Assembly: GCA_022041995.1 (NCBI GenBank)
Contig: CP074390.1
Location: forward strand, 2,294,001-2,358,000
Direction of reading: 5' to 3'
Length of the DNA stretch: 64,000 nucleotides
Source: Cupriavidus necator
GTDB taxonomy: Bacteria; Pseudomonadota; Gammaproteobacteria; Burkholderiales; Burkholderiaceae
Shown: piece by piece, positions 16,500 through 24,955 of the stretch
Layout: each line of letters opens with the position of its first letter
Numbering within the stretch: the stretch's first letter is position 1
Position numbers and translations under genes: made by a program
The notes under the pieces: generated by a model
Database searches by the model: none
What the model was told of the DNA's origin: nothing
The model's input: only the letters and a program-made list of their open reading frames with translations

Positions 16500-16940
16500 T
16501 CACCGATGCCGAAATGGAGCGTCACGGGCGTTCTCTGATCTTATGTTGGCAGACAAAGTGTCAATCAAGGGACAAGAAGCCTCATTGCCATTGGCGTGGC
16601 ATTGCCCAATGAGATTCTTCAGTTCCGCTCGCATTCGTCGCAAATCCTTCAATCTTTCCTCCACAAGACTGAGCTTTTGCTCGGCCAGCGCGCGGGCTGT
16701 GCTGCACGTGCCGCCATCGGTCTGTCGCAGCAGTACCCGGACTTCATCCAGGGTGAACCCAAGCGACTGGGCCTGGCGAATGAAATGAAGCCGCTGCAAG
16801 CTCTGCTGCGAATACTGCCGAATGGCGCCATAGGCACGCTCTGGCACCGGCAGCAGGCCGCACCGATGGTAGTAGCGTACCGTCTCGACACCAACACCAG
16901 CCGCCCTGGCCAGCTTCCCGATTGTCAGTGTGTGGTCCAT
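16500..16940 (-). CDS. merR: MerR-type mercury-responsive regulator
   Basis: This 146-aa dimeric activator has an N-terminal winged helix (LTIGKLARAAGVGVETVRYY) and a long dimerisation helix. Cys79, Cys114 and Cys123 match the spacing of the three Hg(II) ligands of Tn501 MerR (82, 117, 126), including the CHANGNEASCPLI end. That ligand set distinguishes mercury sensors from the lead, copper and zinc members of the family. It is divergently transcribed from a small Cys-rich gene, and its ATG is only 3 bp from the shared promoter. No merT, merP or merA is present here, so the true effector might differ. Confidence 0.88.
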   Translation of the reverse strand: MDHTLTIGKLARAAGVGVETVRYYHRCGLLPVPERAYGAIRQYSQQSLQRLHFIRQAQSLGFTLDEVRVLLRQTDGGTCSTARALAEQKLSLVEERLKDLRRMRAELKNLIGQCHANGNEASCPLIDTLSANIRSENARDAPFRHR

Positions 16941-16943
16941 CGC

Positions 16944-16974
16944 TTGACTCCGTACCTTGGTACGGGCCTAGGCT
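16944..16974 (+). promoter_or_regulatory. MerR-type promoter/operator with 19-bp spacer
   Basis: TTGACT (-35, 16944-16949) and TAGGCT (-10, 16969-16974) are separated by 19 bp, the over-long spacing that MerR proteins untwist. The spacer holds the dyad CCGTAC-CTTG-GTACGG (16950-16965), which closely resembles the mer operator of Tn501/Tn21. It would drive the GDCCVxC gene and repress merR. Confidence 0.92.
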
Positions 16975-17088
16975 ACGCCTAAACCGCACATGCGGGAAGG
17001 GCGGATCGCACTGCGATAGGCAACGCCGGGGACCAGGTCGCCAGCCACGGCGACTGTCTACTGCCAATCGGCGGTGAGGCAAAGAGAG

Positions 17089-17307
17089 ATGATGAGCGCC
17101 CTCAAGCTGCAGTCAGTCATCACCTGTCCCAAGTGCGCGCATGCAAAAGAAGAAACCATGCCCATTGATGCCTGCCAGTGGTGCTATGAATGCGAACACT
17201 GTCACGCGGTGCTAAGGCCAAAGGCCGGTGATTGCTGCGTCTTCTGCTCGTATGGCACCGAACGGTGCCCGCCCATGCAGCAGCAGTCTTGCTCGTGTGT
17301 TCGTTGA
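17089..17307 (+). CDS. GDCCVxC-motif Cys-rich protein under MerR control
   Basis: This 72-aa protein has 12 cysteines: Cys13/16, 29/32, 35/38, 49/50/53 and 60 in a tidy pattern, plus 68/70 at the tail. The GDCCVFCSYG block defines a family of small, mer-associated proteins, some members of which carry selenocysteine in this motif. Here all positions are ordinary Cys codons. The pattern suggests a metal-binding or zinc-ribbon-like fold in the cytoplasm. The MerR-type promoter lies just upstream. GAGG nine bases ahead favours the ATG at 17089; a GTG at 17074 is possible. Its biochemical role is not established. Confidence 0.83.
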   Translation: MMSALKLQSVITCPKCAHAKEETMPIDACQWCYECEHCHAVLRPKAGDCCVFCSYGTERCPPMQQQSCSCVR

Positions 17308-17458
17308 CGCACGTACAGCGATGCATGACGTACCCTCGATGCGGCTCCTCCCGGATGGTCCCGGCTCTTACCCAGCCACGCTTGTCCGCGAGAACGTGTT
17401 CTTCTCGACAGTACGCGCCGCCCGCTGTATGTCGCGGGAAATTTAGAGAGGGGCCATT

Positions 17459-17683
17459 ATGCAATCGCGGATCATTCGCGTTCTACCCGCAGAAGATGGT
17501 TGGGCATTGGAGTTCGGCGGCCTCAATTTAAAGGCCCAGAGATTTCCGACCATGGAAGCGGCAATCGCTGCGGGTTGGGACGTGGCCAGGCGAGAGAACG
17601 CCGAATTGCACATACATCGTCACGACGGGGATGTGCACTTGCGCAATGCGTGCGGTGACAAGCAACAGGAGCCGCAGCGGTAA
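17459..17683 (+). CDS. Small DUF2188-like protein
   Basis: This 74-aa protein has the pattern VLPAEDGWALEF...AIAAGWDVARRENAELHIHRHDGDV. That pattern resembles the DUF2188 group of short proteins with a single beta-sheet domain and a GxW...DG signature. Function is unknown. Ribosome-binding site AGAGAGGGG lies upstream. It lies between the mer-type gene and the chromate operon. Two further proteins in this window share the pattern (52276-52548 well, 39059-39268 weakly). Confidence 0.7.
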   Translation: MQSRIIRVLPAEDGWALEFGGLNLKAQRFPTMEAAIAAGWDVARRENAELHIHRHDGDVHLRNACGDKQQEPQR

Positions 17684-17908
17684 GGCCGTACTAGCGCGCC
17701 GGCAAAATTCTGCCAATCAGTCCATAAATGGCCAATGGCCAAGTTGACCGAAGCTTCGGTCATTTGCAGAGTGGGCGTGCGAGTACGTCCAGGGTCGGGA
17801 AGCGCCGACCGCCAGCGCTCCTTCGCGGGCGCGCCTGAGTCCCTGCTCCTTTAGGGACAGAGCGTCACATTCTCAGTGCTCTCCAAGACGTGATTCAGAA
17901 GGCATTAA

Positions 17909-17924
17909 TGTAGAGATATCTACA
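17909..17924 (+). promoter_or_regulatory. Dyad upstream of chrB, candidate chromate-operon operator
   Basis: TGTAGA-GATA-TCTACA is a 6-bp perfect dyad with a 4-bp centre. It ends 38 bp before the chrB start, inside an AT-rich stretch suited to a promoter. ChrB proteins are known chromate-responsive regulators of such operons. That this is its binding site is inference. Confidence 0.45.
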
Positions 17925-17962
17925 GCATTGAAATACGTGTTATGGGCTCCTAACATGCGCTC

Positions 17963-18925
17963 ATGACTGCGTTCATCGCCCCCTGGGCTTTGCTGATCGT
18001 CACGCTACCAACCTCCGGCGCCACCGCCCGGATGCGGATCTGGCGCGCGATCAAGACTATTGGTTGCGCCGCACTGCGTGACGGCGCCTATCTCTTGCCT
18101 GCAGGCGATGAGCAAATCGCCCAGTTGCGCGAGTTGGCCGACGACGCCCGGCATGAAGGCGGCCAGGCCTGGCTCTTGAGTGTCCGCGCCGACAATCCAG
18201 GGGAAGAGACCGCTTTCCAGGCGTTGTTCGACCGCAGCGCTGACTATGCGGACCTGCAGACTGCCCTGTCAGAGGCGCGCAAGTCGCTGACCGATCAAAG
18301 CAGCGCCGAACTCAACCGCCTGCTGCGTCGTCACGGGCGTGCCTACGAAGCGATCCGCACGATCGACTTCTTCCCTAATGAGGCGTCGACCCGCGCCGAA
18401 GCCCAGTGGAATGACTTCAGTCGCGCCATCGAGACCATCCAGTCTCCGGGCGAACCACAGGCACTCTCGCGAGCAATCGCTCGCCGGGATCCTGCCCAGT
18501 ATCAAGGGCGGATTTGGGCCACCCGCCGCCACCTATGGGTGGACCGCGTGGCAAGCGCCTGGCTGATCCAGCGCTTCATCGATCCCCACGCCCGGTTCCT
18601 GTGGCTGGAAAGCGCTTCCAATTGCCCGGACGATGCGCTGGGCTTCGATTTCGACGACGCGACCTTCACGCACGTGGGCGAGCGCGTTTCATTTGAAGTG
18701 CTGCTGTCGAGCTTCGGACTCGAGTCCGACCGCGGGCTCAGCCGGCTCGGCACCATGGTCCATGCGCTTGACATTGGCGGCATTTCGGTACCGGAAGCCA
18801 GCGGCTTTGAAGCCATGCTGGCCGGCGCACGAGCGCGCCTGAAGGATGATGACGCCCTGCTGGCGGAAATCGGCACGGTGCTGGATTCGCTTTACGCACA
18901 CTTCTCGGCCAACAAGAAACCCTGA
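17963..18925 (+). CDS. chrB: Chromate resistance regulator ChrB
   Basis: This 320-aa protein has the two-part ChrB layout. The N-terminal half begins WALLIVTLPTSGATARMRIWRAIKTIG. The C-terminal ChrB domain carries RRHLWVDRVASAWLIQRFIDP and FTHVGERVSFEVLL. ChrB regulates chromate-inducible expression of chrA in Proteobacteria. The gene is followed after 26 bp by chrA. The 20831-21289 protein is a stand-alone relative of its C-terminal domain. Confidence 0.92.
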   Translation: MTAFIAPWALLIVTLPTSGATARMRIWRAIKTIGCAALRDGAYLLPAGDEQIAQLRELADDARHEGGQAWLLSVRADNPGEETAFQALFDRSADYADLQTALSEARKSLTDQSSAELNRLLRRHGRAYEAIRTIDFFPNEASTRAEAQWNDFSRAIETIQSPGEPQALSRAIARRDPAQYQGRIWATRRHLWVDRVASAWLIQRFIDPHARFLWLESASNCPDDALGFDFDDATFTHVGERVSFEVLLSSFGLESDRGLSRLGTMVHALDIGGISVPEASGFEAMLAGARARLKDDDALLAEIGTVLDSLYAHFSANKKP

Positions 18926-18951
18926 CTTCAACTTTCTTCCAAGATCCCGTT

Positions 18952-20154
18952 ATGAATCGCATGCAACAAGCGGGCATGGCACCGCCGGACGTCTCGGAAC
19001 GGCCCGCCTATACTCTCTGGCAGCTCGTGCTCTATTTCCTTCGCCTGGGCACGTTCGGCTTTGGCGGGCCGGTCGCGCTGGCCGGCTATATGCACCGCGA
19101 CCTCGTGGAGCGGCGGGGCTGGATCAGCGATGGCGACTACAAGGAAGGCATAGCGCTGGCACAGCTGGCGCCCGGGCCGATGGCAGCGCAACTGGCGATC
19201 TATCTCGGCTATGTCCACTATCGCGTCCTCGGTGCCACGCTGATCGGCCTGGCCTTCGTGCTGCCGTCGTTCCTGATGGTGCTGGCGCTGGGCTGGGCCT
19301 ACGTCCGGTTTGGCGGGCTGACCTGGATGCAGTCGGTGTTCTATGGCGTAGGCGCCGCCGTCATCGGCATCATCGCCATCAGCGCCTATAAGCTGACCAC
19401 AAAGAGCGTGGGCAAGGACAGACTGCTGTGGGCAATCTACCTGGTGCTGGCTGCGGTGACCATCGTCACAGAGTCCGAAATCGCCTGGCTGTTCCTGGCA
19501 GCCGGCGTACTTGCCTGGTTCTGGCGCGCCCCACCAAAATGGCTGCGCCAGAGCGGCGCCAATGCGCTCGCGGCCACGCAGGTACCGGCCGCGAGCGGCC
19601 TGCTGAGCACGCTGGACTGGCCGTTGCTGACCCAGATCGGCGTGTTCTTTGCCAAGGCAGGCGCCTTCGTCTTCGGCTCGGGACTCGCCATCGTGCCATT
19701 CCTCTACGGCGGTGTCGTGACGGAACACCACTGGCTCAACGACAAGCAATTCGTCGATGCGGTAGCCGTGGCTATGATCACCCCCGGCCCGGTGGTCATC
19801 ACGGTCGGCTTCATCGGTTACCTGGTGGCCGGGCTGCCCGGCGCCTGCGTGGCGGCACTAGCGACCTTTCTACCCTGCTACCTATTCACGGTACTGCCGG
19901 CCCCTTATTTCAAGAAGTACGGAAAGCTGCCGGGCATCCTAGCCTTTGTCGATGGTGTCACGGCGGCTGCGATTGGCGCCATCACCGGTGCAGTGTTCGT
20001 ACTGGCCAAGCGCTCGATCGTCGACGTGCCGACCATTCTGCTGGCGCTGGGCACGGTCGCGCTGCTGCTGAAATTCAAGAAGCTGCCTGAGCCAGTCATC
20101 ATCACCGGCGCCGCGCTGATCGGCCTTGCCGTTTATCCGGTGCTGCATCACTGA
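18952..20154 (+). CDS. chrA: Chromate efflux transporter ChrA
   Basis: This 400-aa inner-membrane protein of the CHR family exports chromate. It has two homologous halves: the first with GTFGFGGPVALAGYM and LAQLAPGPMAAQLAIYLGY, the second with KAGAFVFGSGLAIVPFLYGG and VAVAMITPGPVVITVGFIGY. The length fits the long-chain (two-domain) type. It lies between chrB and the SOD-like gene, the standard chrBAC order. Confidence 0.95.
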   Translation: MNRMQQAGMAPPDVSERPAYTLWQLVLYFLRLGTFGFGGPVALAGYMHRDLVERRGWISDGDYKEGIALAQLAPGPMAAQLAIYLGYVHYRVLGATLIGLAFVLPSFLMVLALGWAYVRFGGLTWMQSVFYGVGAAVIGIIAISAYKLTTKSVGKDRLLWAIYLVLAAVTIVTESEIAWLFLAAGVLAWFWRAPPKWLRQSGANALAATQVPAASGLLSTLDWPLLTQIGVFFAKAGAFVFGSGLAIVPFLYGGVVTEHHWLNDKQFVDAVAVAMITPGPVVITVGFIGYLVAGLPGACVAALATFLPCYLFTVLPAPYFKKYGKLPGILAFVDGVTAAAIGAITGAVFVLAKRSIVDVPTILLALGTVALLLKFKKLPEPVIITGAALIGLAVYPVLHH

Positions 20155-20176
20155 GTCAAACGAACCAGGGGACACC

Positions 20177-20767
20177 ATGAGCTACGAAATGAAACCGCTG
20201 GCATGCGATCCGGGCCGGCTTTCGGGCCTGTCGGAGAAGCTGGTTGTCAGTCACTACGAAAACAACTACGGCGGCGCGGTGAAGCGGCTGAATGCAATTG
20301 CCGCAGAGCTGTCAGCACTCGACATGGCAGCCGCACCGGTCTTTGTGCTGAACGGCCTGAAGCGCGAGGAGCTGATTGCAACGAACTCCATGATCCTGCA
20401 TGAGGTGTACTTCGACAGCCTCGGCGACGGCGGCAGTCCAGGCGACGAACTGGAAGCGGCGCTCGTGAGCGATTTCGGCTCGGTCGCGCTCTGGCAAGCG
20501 GAGTTCACCGCCATGGGCAAGGCACTTGGCGGCGGCTCGGGCTGGGTACTGCTGACTTACTCCCCGCGCGACGCTCGGCTGGTCAACCAGTGGGCTTCCG
20601 ACCACGCCCATACGCTGGCTGGCGCGACGCCGATCCTGGCGCTGGATATGTACGAGCACTCCTACCACATGGACTATGGTGCGAAGGCCGCGGCCTACGT
20701 CGACGTGTTCATGCAGAACATCAATTGGGCAAGGGTCGCCGATCGCTTCGCAGGGGTGAGCAAATAG
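20177..20767 (+). CDS. chrC: Superoxide dismutase-like protein of the chromate operon (ChrC)
   Basis: This 196-aa protein of the iron/manganese SOD fold has a histidine-bearing first helix (SHYENNYGGAVKRLN) and MILHEVYFDSLG. Its C-terminal ligand motif DMYEHSYHMDYG has Met where the usual motif has Trp (DxWEHAYY). This divergent subfamily sits in chrBAC operons and is thought to limit oxidative damage during chromate reduction. The ATG at 20177 follows GGGGACACC. An upstream in-frame start at 20126 lies inside chrA and is unlikely. Confidence 0.88.
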   Translation: MSYEMKPLACDPGRLSGLSEKLVVSHYENNYGGAVKRLNAIAAELSALDMAAAPVFVLNGLKREELIATNSMILHEVYFDSLGDGGSPGDELEAALVSDFGSVALWQAEFTAMGKALGGGSGWVLLTYSPRDARLVNQWASDHAHTLAGATPILALDMYEHSYHMDYGAKAAAYVDVFMQNINWARVADRFAGVSK

Positions 20768-20830
20768 TCAGGGAGAATTCCGGCCGCCTAGACCTGGCCA
20801 CCCCCTCGACGAACCAGAGCGGAGACCGCC

Positions 20831-21289
20831 ATGAAATGGATTACCCGGGAACGCCCCAAGATCGACCGCATCGCTTGCCCGTGGCTCATCGCCCGGTTCA
20901 TCGACGAGGCGCCGGAATTTCTCTATGTGCCCGCCGGCGACGTCTTGCGCGTTGCAGGAGAGGCCGGCGCCATTCCCTATGACATCCCCGGCGTGGAGCT
21001 GTCGCATGTCGGTGAGCTGTGCAGCTTCGACGCCTTCCTGGACAAGTACGGCCTGCCCGATCCCGCCTTGCGGCAACTGGCAGAGATCGTGCGCGGCGCC
21101 GACACGTCAAAGCTCGACCTGACGCCGCAGTCCAGCGGACTCTATGCGATTTCCCTCGGCCTCTCGCAGGTGTATGCCGACGATCACGAGATGCTCGGCC
21201 ATGGCATGGTGATGTACGACGCGCTCTATGCGTGGTGTCAGCACTGCCAGGCGGAAACCCACCGGTGGCCGCCGAAGATACCTGCCTGA
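20831..21289 (+). CDS. ChrB C-terminal-domain protein of the chromate operon
   Basis: This 152-aa protein begins MKWITRERPKIDRIACPWLI and continues RFIDEAPEFLYVPAGDV. It is a stand-alone version of the ChrB C-terminal domain (compare WVDRVASAWLIQRFID in ChrB). Conserved Cys and His residues (IACPW, SHVGELCSF, CQHCQAETH) suggest metal binding. It follows the SOD gene by 63 bp with GGAG before the ATG. It is commonly annotated as a chromate resistance protein. Its exact role is unknown. Confidence 0.82.
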   Translation: MKWITRERPKIDRIACPWLIARFIDEAPEFLYVPAGDVLRVAGEAGAIPYDIPGVELSHVGELCSFDAFLDKYGLPDPALRQLAEIVRGADTSKLDLTPQSSGLYAISLGLSQVYADDHEMLGHGMVMYDALYAWCQHCQAETHRWPPKIPA

Positions 21290-21322
21290 ACGCTGCGCCG
21301 ACCATCAGCCAGGAGATGCCAC

Positions 21323-21949
21323 ATGAAGCCGATTCTCCTCATTGTTTTGTTGCTGGGGATGGCCATGCCGGCCATGGGCGAAACCATCCTGTTCAGCCAG
21401 CAACGCCCCGGCGTATTGCCCGTTGGCTGGGTGTGCGGCGTCACCGGGCACGGCAATCCGAATTGGACCATTGAGCGCGATACGACGGCCCCAAACCTCG
21501 GCAATGTGCTCAGGCAGTCGGGGGCCGGCGACTTCCCCTGGTGTGTGAAACAGGACGTTTCCCTCACCGACGGCTTCGTGGAAGTGCGGTTCAAGCCCGT
21601 CGCCGGCCGCGAGGATCAAGCCGGTGGCGTCGTCTGGCGCTGGAACGACGGGAACAACTATTATGTCGCCAGGGCCAATGCGCTGGAGGGCAATGTGTCG
21701 CTGTACTACACGACGGGCGGGCGCAGGCACACGATCCGCTATCGTGACGCGCCCGTTGCCCCCGGCACCTGGCATTTGCTGCGCGTGGAGTTTGCCGGCC
21801 CCCGCATCCGGGTGGCGCTGGATGGCAAGCTGTACATCGACACCTCCGACGAGCATATCCCGGGCGCCGGCGCCATCGGAGTCTGGACCAAGGCGGATAG
21901 CGTGACCCTCTTTGATGCCATCTCGTTTGGCAGCAACGATGCCAGATAG
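21323..21949 (+). CDS. Exported DUF1080-like/concanavalin-fold protein
   Basis: This 208-aa protein has a clear signal peptide (MKPILLIVLLLGMAMPAMG). Its lectin-like beta-sandwich resembles DUF1080-type domains: FVEVRFKPVAGREDQAGGVVW, NYYVARANALEGNVSLYY, and HLLRVEFAGPRIRVALDGK. Such domains bind or cleave glycans in some proteins. Catalytic residues cannot be assigned here. It sits 33 bp after the ChrB-C gene and is probably part of the same transcript, which would make it periplasmic in the chromate response. Confidence 0.72.
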   Translation: MKPILLIVLLLGMAMPAMGETILFSQQRPGVLPVGWVCGVTGHGNPNWTIERDTTAPNLGNVLRQSGAGDFPWCVKQDVSLTDGFVEVRFKPVAGREDQAGGVVWRWNDGNNYYVARANALEGNVSLYYTTGGRRHTIRYRDAPVAPGTWHLLRVEFAGPRIRVALDGKLYIDTSDEHIPGAGAIGVWTKADSVTLFDAISFGSNDAR

Positions 21950-22077
21950 GGCGGCAGGTCGCCAAGGCTGCAATGCACATAGCAGTCCGCCCTCGCCAAC
22001 GGGCCTTGATGCCAGATTGGCAAGTCAGGCTCGCGCGAATTCATGTCCATCAGCAAATACCTGTAAGAGTCACAGTC

Positions 22078-23418
22078 ATGCTGGATGTCCTGGCCAACCG
22101 CACCTATCGCCACCTGTTCCTCGCGCAGGTCATCGCACTGGTTGGCACCGGGCTGGCGACCGTTGCCCTGGGGTTGCTCGCTTTTGACCTGGCTGGTGCG
22201 AACGCCGGCACCATCCTCGGCACGGCGCTGGCGATCAAGATGGTCGCCTATGTCGGTATCGCGCCCGTCGTCGGTGCGTTCGCGAACCGGCTGCCCCGGC
22301 GCGCGTTCCTGGTGTCGATGGACCTGGTCCGTGCCGGTGTCGCGGTCTCGCTACCGTTCGTGACCGAAGCCTGGCAGATCTATCTCCTCATTTTCCTGCT
22401 CCAGTCGGCGTCGGCGGCGTTCACGCCCACGTTCCAGGCGACGATCCCCGACGTGCTGCCCGACGAAAAGGACTACACCAGGGCATTGTCGTTGTCGCGG
22501 ATGGCCTATGACCTGGAAAGCCTTGCCAGCCCTGCGCTGGCCGCGGCGCTGTTGACGGTGACCGGCTTCCACTGGCTGTTTGCCGGCACCGTCATCGGCT
22601 TCCTCGTTTCGGCTGCACTGGTTGTTTCCGTGCTCCTGCCTCAGTCACGGGCAATAGTGCGATCGGGAAGCATCTACGCCAGGACATTCCATGGCATGTC
22701 GATCTATCTGCGTACGCCGCGCCTCAGGGGCTTGCTTGCGCTGAATCTTGCCGCTGCGGCGGCGAGTTCGATGGTCATCGTGAATACTGTCGTCTACGTG
22801 CAAAGCAAGATGCAGCGGTCCGCCACCGACGTTCCGATTGCATTGGCTGCGTTCGGATGCGGATCGATGCTCGTAGCGCTGCTGCTGCCGAAGTACCTCG
22901 ACAAGCGGCCCGACAGGCCCGCCATGCTAACCGGTGCTTCGGTCATGGCGCTTGGCTTGCTGGCCGGCGCCGCTATCGCGGGGCTGGGAGGGCCGGCCGA
23001 ATGGCCGACATTCCTTGCAGACTGGTTCACCATCGGCATCGGTTACTCGATGACGCTGACGCCCAGCGGGCGCTTGCTGCGTCGCTCGGCAAGCTCGGCC
23101 GACCGGCCGGCAGTCTTCGCCGCGCAGTTTTCCCTGTCGCATGCGTGCTGGCTGGTGACGTATCCGCTGGCTGGGCAGCTTGGTGCGAGGCTAGGCATGG
23201 CGCCGACCTTTGCCGTCCTCGCTGCGCTGACAGTCCTAGGCGTGGTGATTGCCTGGCGGATGTGGCCGGCCGCAGATCACGATGTCCTCGACTACAGCCA
23301 TCCCGCGGATACGGCGTTCGCGGACCACCTGTCTGAAGGAGAGCGGACAGGTAGCTACAGCCACAGGCACGCCTTCACAATTGATGATCTTCATCCCAGA
23401 TGGCCGGACCTTCACTAG
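22078..23418 (+). CDS. MFS transporter with His-rich C-terminal tail
   Basis: This 446-aa, 12-span major facilitator starts MLDVLANRTYRHLFLAQVIA. It has an MFS motif-A-like loop (FANRLPRRAFLVSMDLVRAG). After the last span (VVIAWRMWPAAD) comes a soluble tail with seven histidines, including the SHRH cluster. His-rich tails on MFS proteins such as NreB bind nickel and other divalent metals, so metal efflux is plausible. It closes the chromate cluster on the plus strand. Upstream in-frame starts (21973) would overlap nothing but give an unusual N-terminus. Confidence 0.83.
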   Translation: MLDVLANRTYRHLFLAQVIALVGTGLATVALGLLAFDLAGANAGTILGTALAIKMVAYVGIAPVVGAFANRLPRRAFLVSMDLVRAGVAVSLPFVTEAWQIYLLIFLLQSASAAFTPTFQATIPDVLPDEKDYTRALSLSRMAYDLESLASPALAAALLTVTGFHWLFAGTVIGFLVSAALVVSVLLPQSRAIVRSGSIYARTFHGMSIYLRTPRLRGLLALNLAAAAASSMVIVNTVVYVQSKMQRSATDVPIALAAFGCGSMLVALLLPKYLDKRPDRPAMLTGASVMALGLLAGAAIAGLGGPAEWPTFLADWFTIGIGYSMTLTPSGRLLRRSASSADRPAVFAAQFSLSHACWLVTYPLAGQLGARLGMAPTFAVLAALTVLGVVIAWRMWPAADHDVLDYSHPADTAFADHLSEGERTGSYSHRHAFTIDDLHPRWPDLH

Positions 23419-23457
23419 GGCGCATGCCCGTTCGTTCCTCTGAGGCCGGTCCTTGTA

Positions 23458-23643
23458 CTACTTCGCCACAAAGCGTGCCGTCACGGTCTTGCCGTCGGCA
23501 AACTTGATCGTCGCGACCAGCTTGGAGCCGGCTTTGAGCTGCGTACCGTCCGGCAGATCCGATCGGACGGCCACGCTTGATTGATCAGGCGCAACCTCCA
23601 GCAGGGTAACGATGTCATCGTGGATGACTGCGTAGTCCGATTT
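23458..23643 (-). pseudogene. 3' remnant of an unidentified gene
   Basis: A 61-codon open stretch on the minus strand ends VAVRSDLPDGTQLKAGSK, then LVATIKFADGKTVTARFVAK and a stop. Its residue pattern looks like genuine protein. The frame is closed upstream by TGA at 23644-23646 and there is no start codon or ribosome-binding site. I read this as the truncated end of a periplasmic-type protein. The family is not recognised. Confidence 0.4.
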
Positions 23644-24271
23644 TCAGGGGTGGATTGGTTCATGCCTGTGCGACTTTCACGAGGACTGTCTGACGGTGCC
23701 GAAGCACCGCCAGACCAGAGGCATTGCTATGCCGAAAACGGCCCAGCTGCCATCAAGGTATCCAGCTTTGCTTTCACCATTTCAAGCAGGCAGAGCGCGC
23801 TGAAGCATGCTTCCGAGCGCACGCTCCAGTAGCACGAGTACGCCTTCAATGCCGGCACGCACTTCATGCAGGCACGCGTTGGTTTCGATTGCATCGACCA
23901 TTACTGACTCCTTACCAGGTTAATGCGCGCCACTCATTTGAAGGTGAGGGTGGCGGGCCAGACAGCGAGGGTGGAAACCCGGTCAGAACAGGGAAGAACC
24001 CGGTCAGCCTTGCAGCTGCCTCGCTCGGCCCGCCATAGAACCAGACATGTTCGTGCGAGCACAGGCGTGCCGTTTGAAAGCGCAACGCCTGTCCCTGTTC
24101 CGACCTTTGGGTTTCCACGCCCGGTCACCGGCGATCCGATGACGTGACCAGTATTTCCTGCCGGAGTCGTGCAGACGATAAGAGATGTCGCATTTGGAAC
24201 GGACGGGCGAAGCTTGCCGCAACGCGATTGAGTAGGAAATCGCTGAGTCTTGGAATGCGAGGTGGTCGCTG
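23644..24271. other. Non-coding, degraded stretch
   Basis: No convincing gene on either strand. The short open frames here have no ribosome-binding sites and low-complexity products. The stretch lies between the chromate cluster and the large inverted repeat and may be a remnant of past insertion. Confidence 0.5.
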
Positions 24272-24940
24272 TGCGGTTGGTTGTCGTGCTTGGCGGGCGT
24301 AGGCAAGAAACGCGTCGCCTGGGCGGCTGGCCATAAATTGCTCGGCGTTGGTGGTTCGGGCGGCGGTGATTTCCGCCCATGTGATTGGTGGTTCGAGCCA
24401 GCTACGCTCCCTGTCCGGTGCCTGCGTCGACGGACTATTGGACGAACCCGACTTTAGGTTGTTGGCAGCCTGCTAACCAGGTTATCGGTGGGACGCCTTC
24501 GGCTGCGCTACGCGCACGCATCATCGCAGGTCGGAGGCACGGGCACGGAGTGCATCGCTGCGCTCGCACCGCGTGGTCGCGGATGATGCCGAACCCAACG
24601 CTGTCAGGAAGTGGTCGGACGGTCGCTCTGCTTAGGGCCGGCGCGTAGCGCAGCCGTAGGCGTCCCACCGATGGCGGGATTAGCAGGCTGCCAATCCCCT
24701 AAAGTCGGGGTCGTCCAATAGTCCGTGGACGCAGGCACCGGACAGGGGGCGTAGCCGGGTCGAACGGGCACCCACATCGAACGGAAATCACCGCCGCCCG
24801 CACTACCAACGCCGAGGAATGGATTGCCAGCCGCACAGGCGACGCGTTTTTTGGTTACTTTTTGTCGCTCGGACAAAAAGTGACTCGCCGGCTACGCCGG
24901 CGAAACAGCCCACGCTAGCCAAGCACGACAACCAACCGCA
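24272..24940. repeat. Large imperfect inverted repeat, arms of about 245 and 300 bp
   Basis: The left arm (24272-24515) matches the reverse complement of the right arm (24641-24940), with perfect blocks such as the outer 22 bp (24272-24293 against 24919-24940) and the inner GGCTGCGCTACGCGC (24501-24515). The central spacer is about 125 bp. The right arm carries an extra ~60 bp with a perfect hairpin, ACTTTTTGTC (24857-24866) with GACAAAAAGT (24872-24881). The arms contain open frames on opposite strands with similar products (both with APCPVPASTDYWT). I regard these as by-products of the repeat, not genes. It may be a pair of dispersed intergenic repeats inserted head to head. Confidence 0.7.
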
Positions 24941-24955
24941 TGGAACTATGCCAAA

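Noticed and set aside
24385..24876. Two opposite small frames with APCPVPASTDYWT in common
   Set aside because: They arise from the two arms of the inverted repeat and have no ribosome-binding sites, so they are not called as genes.
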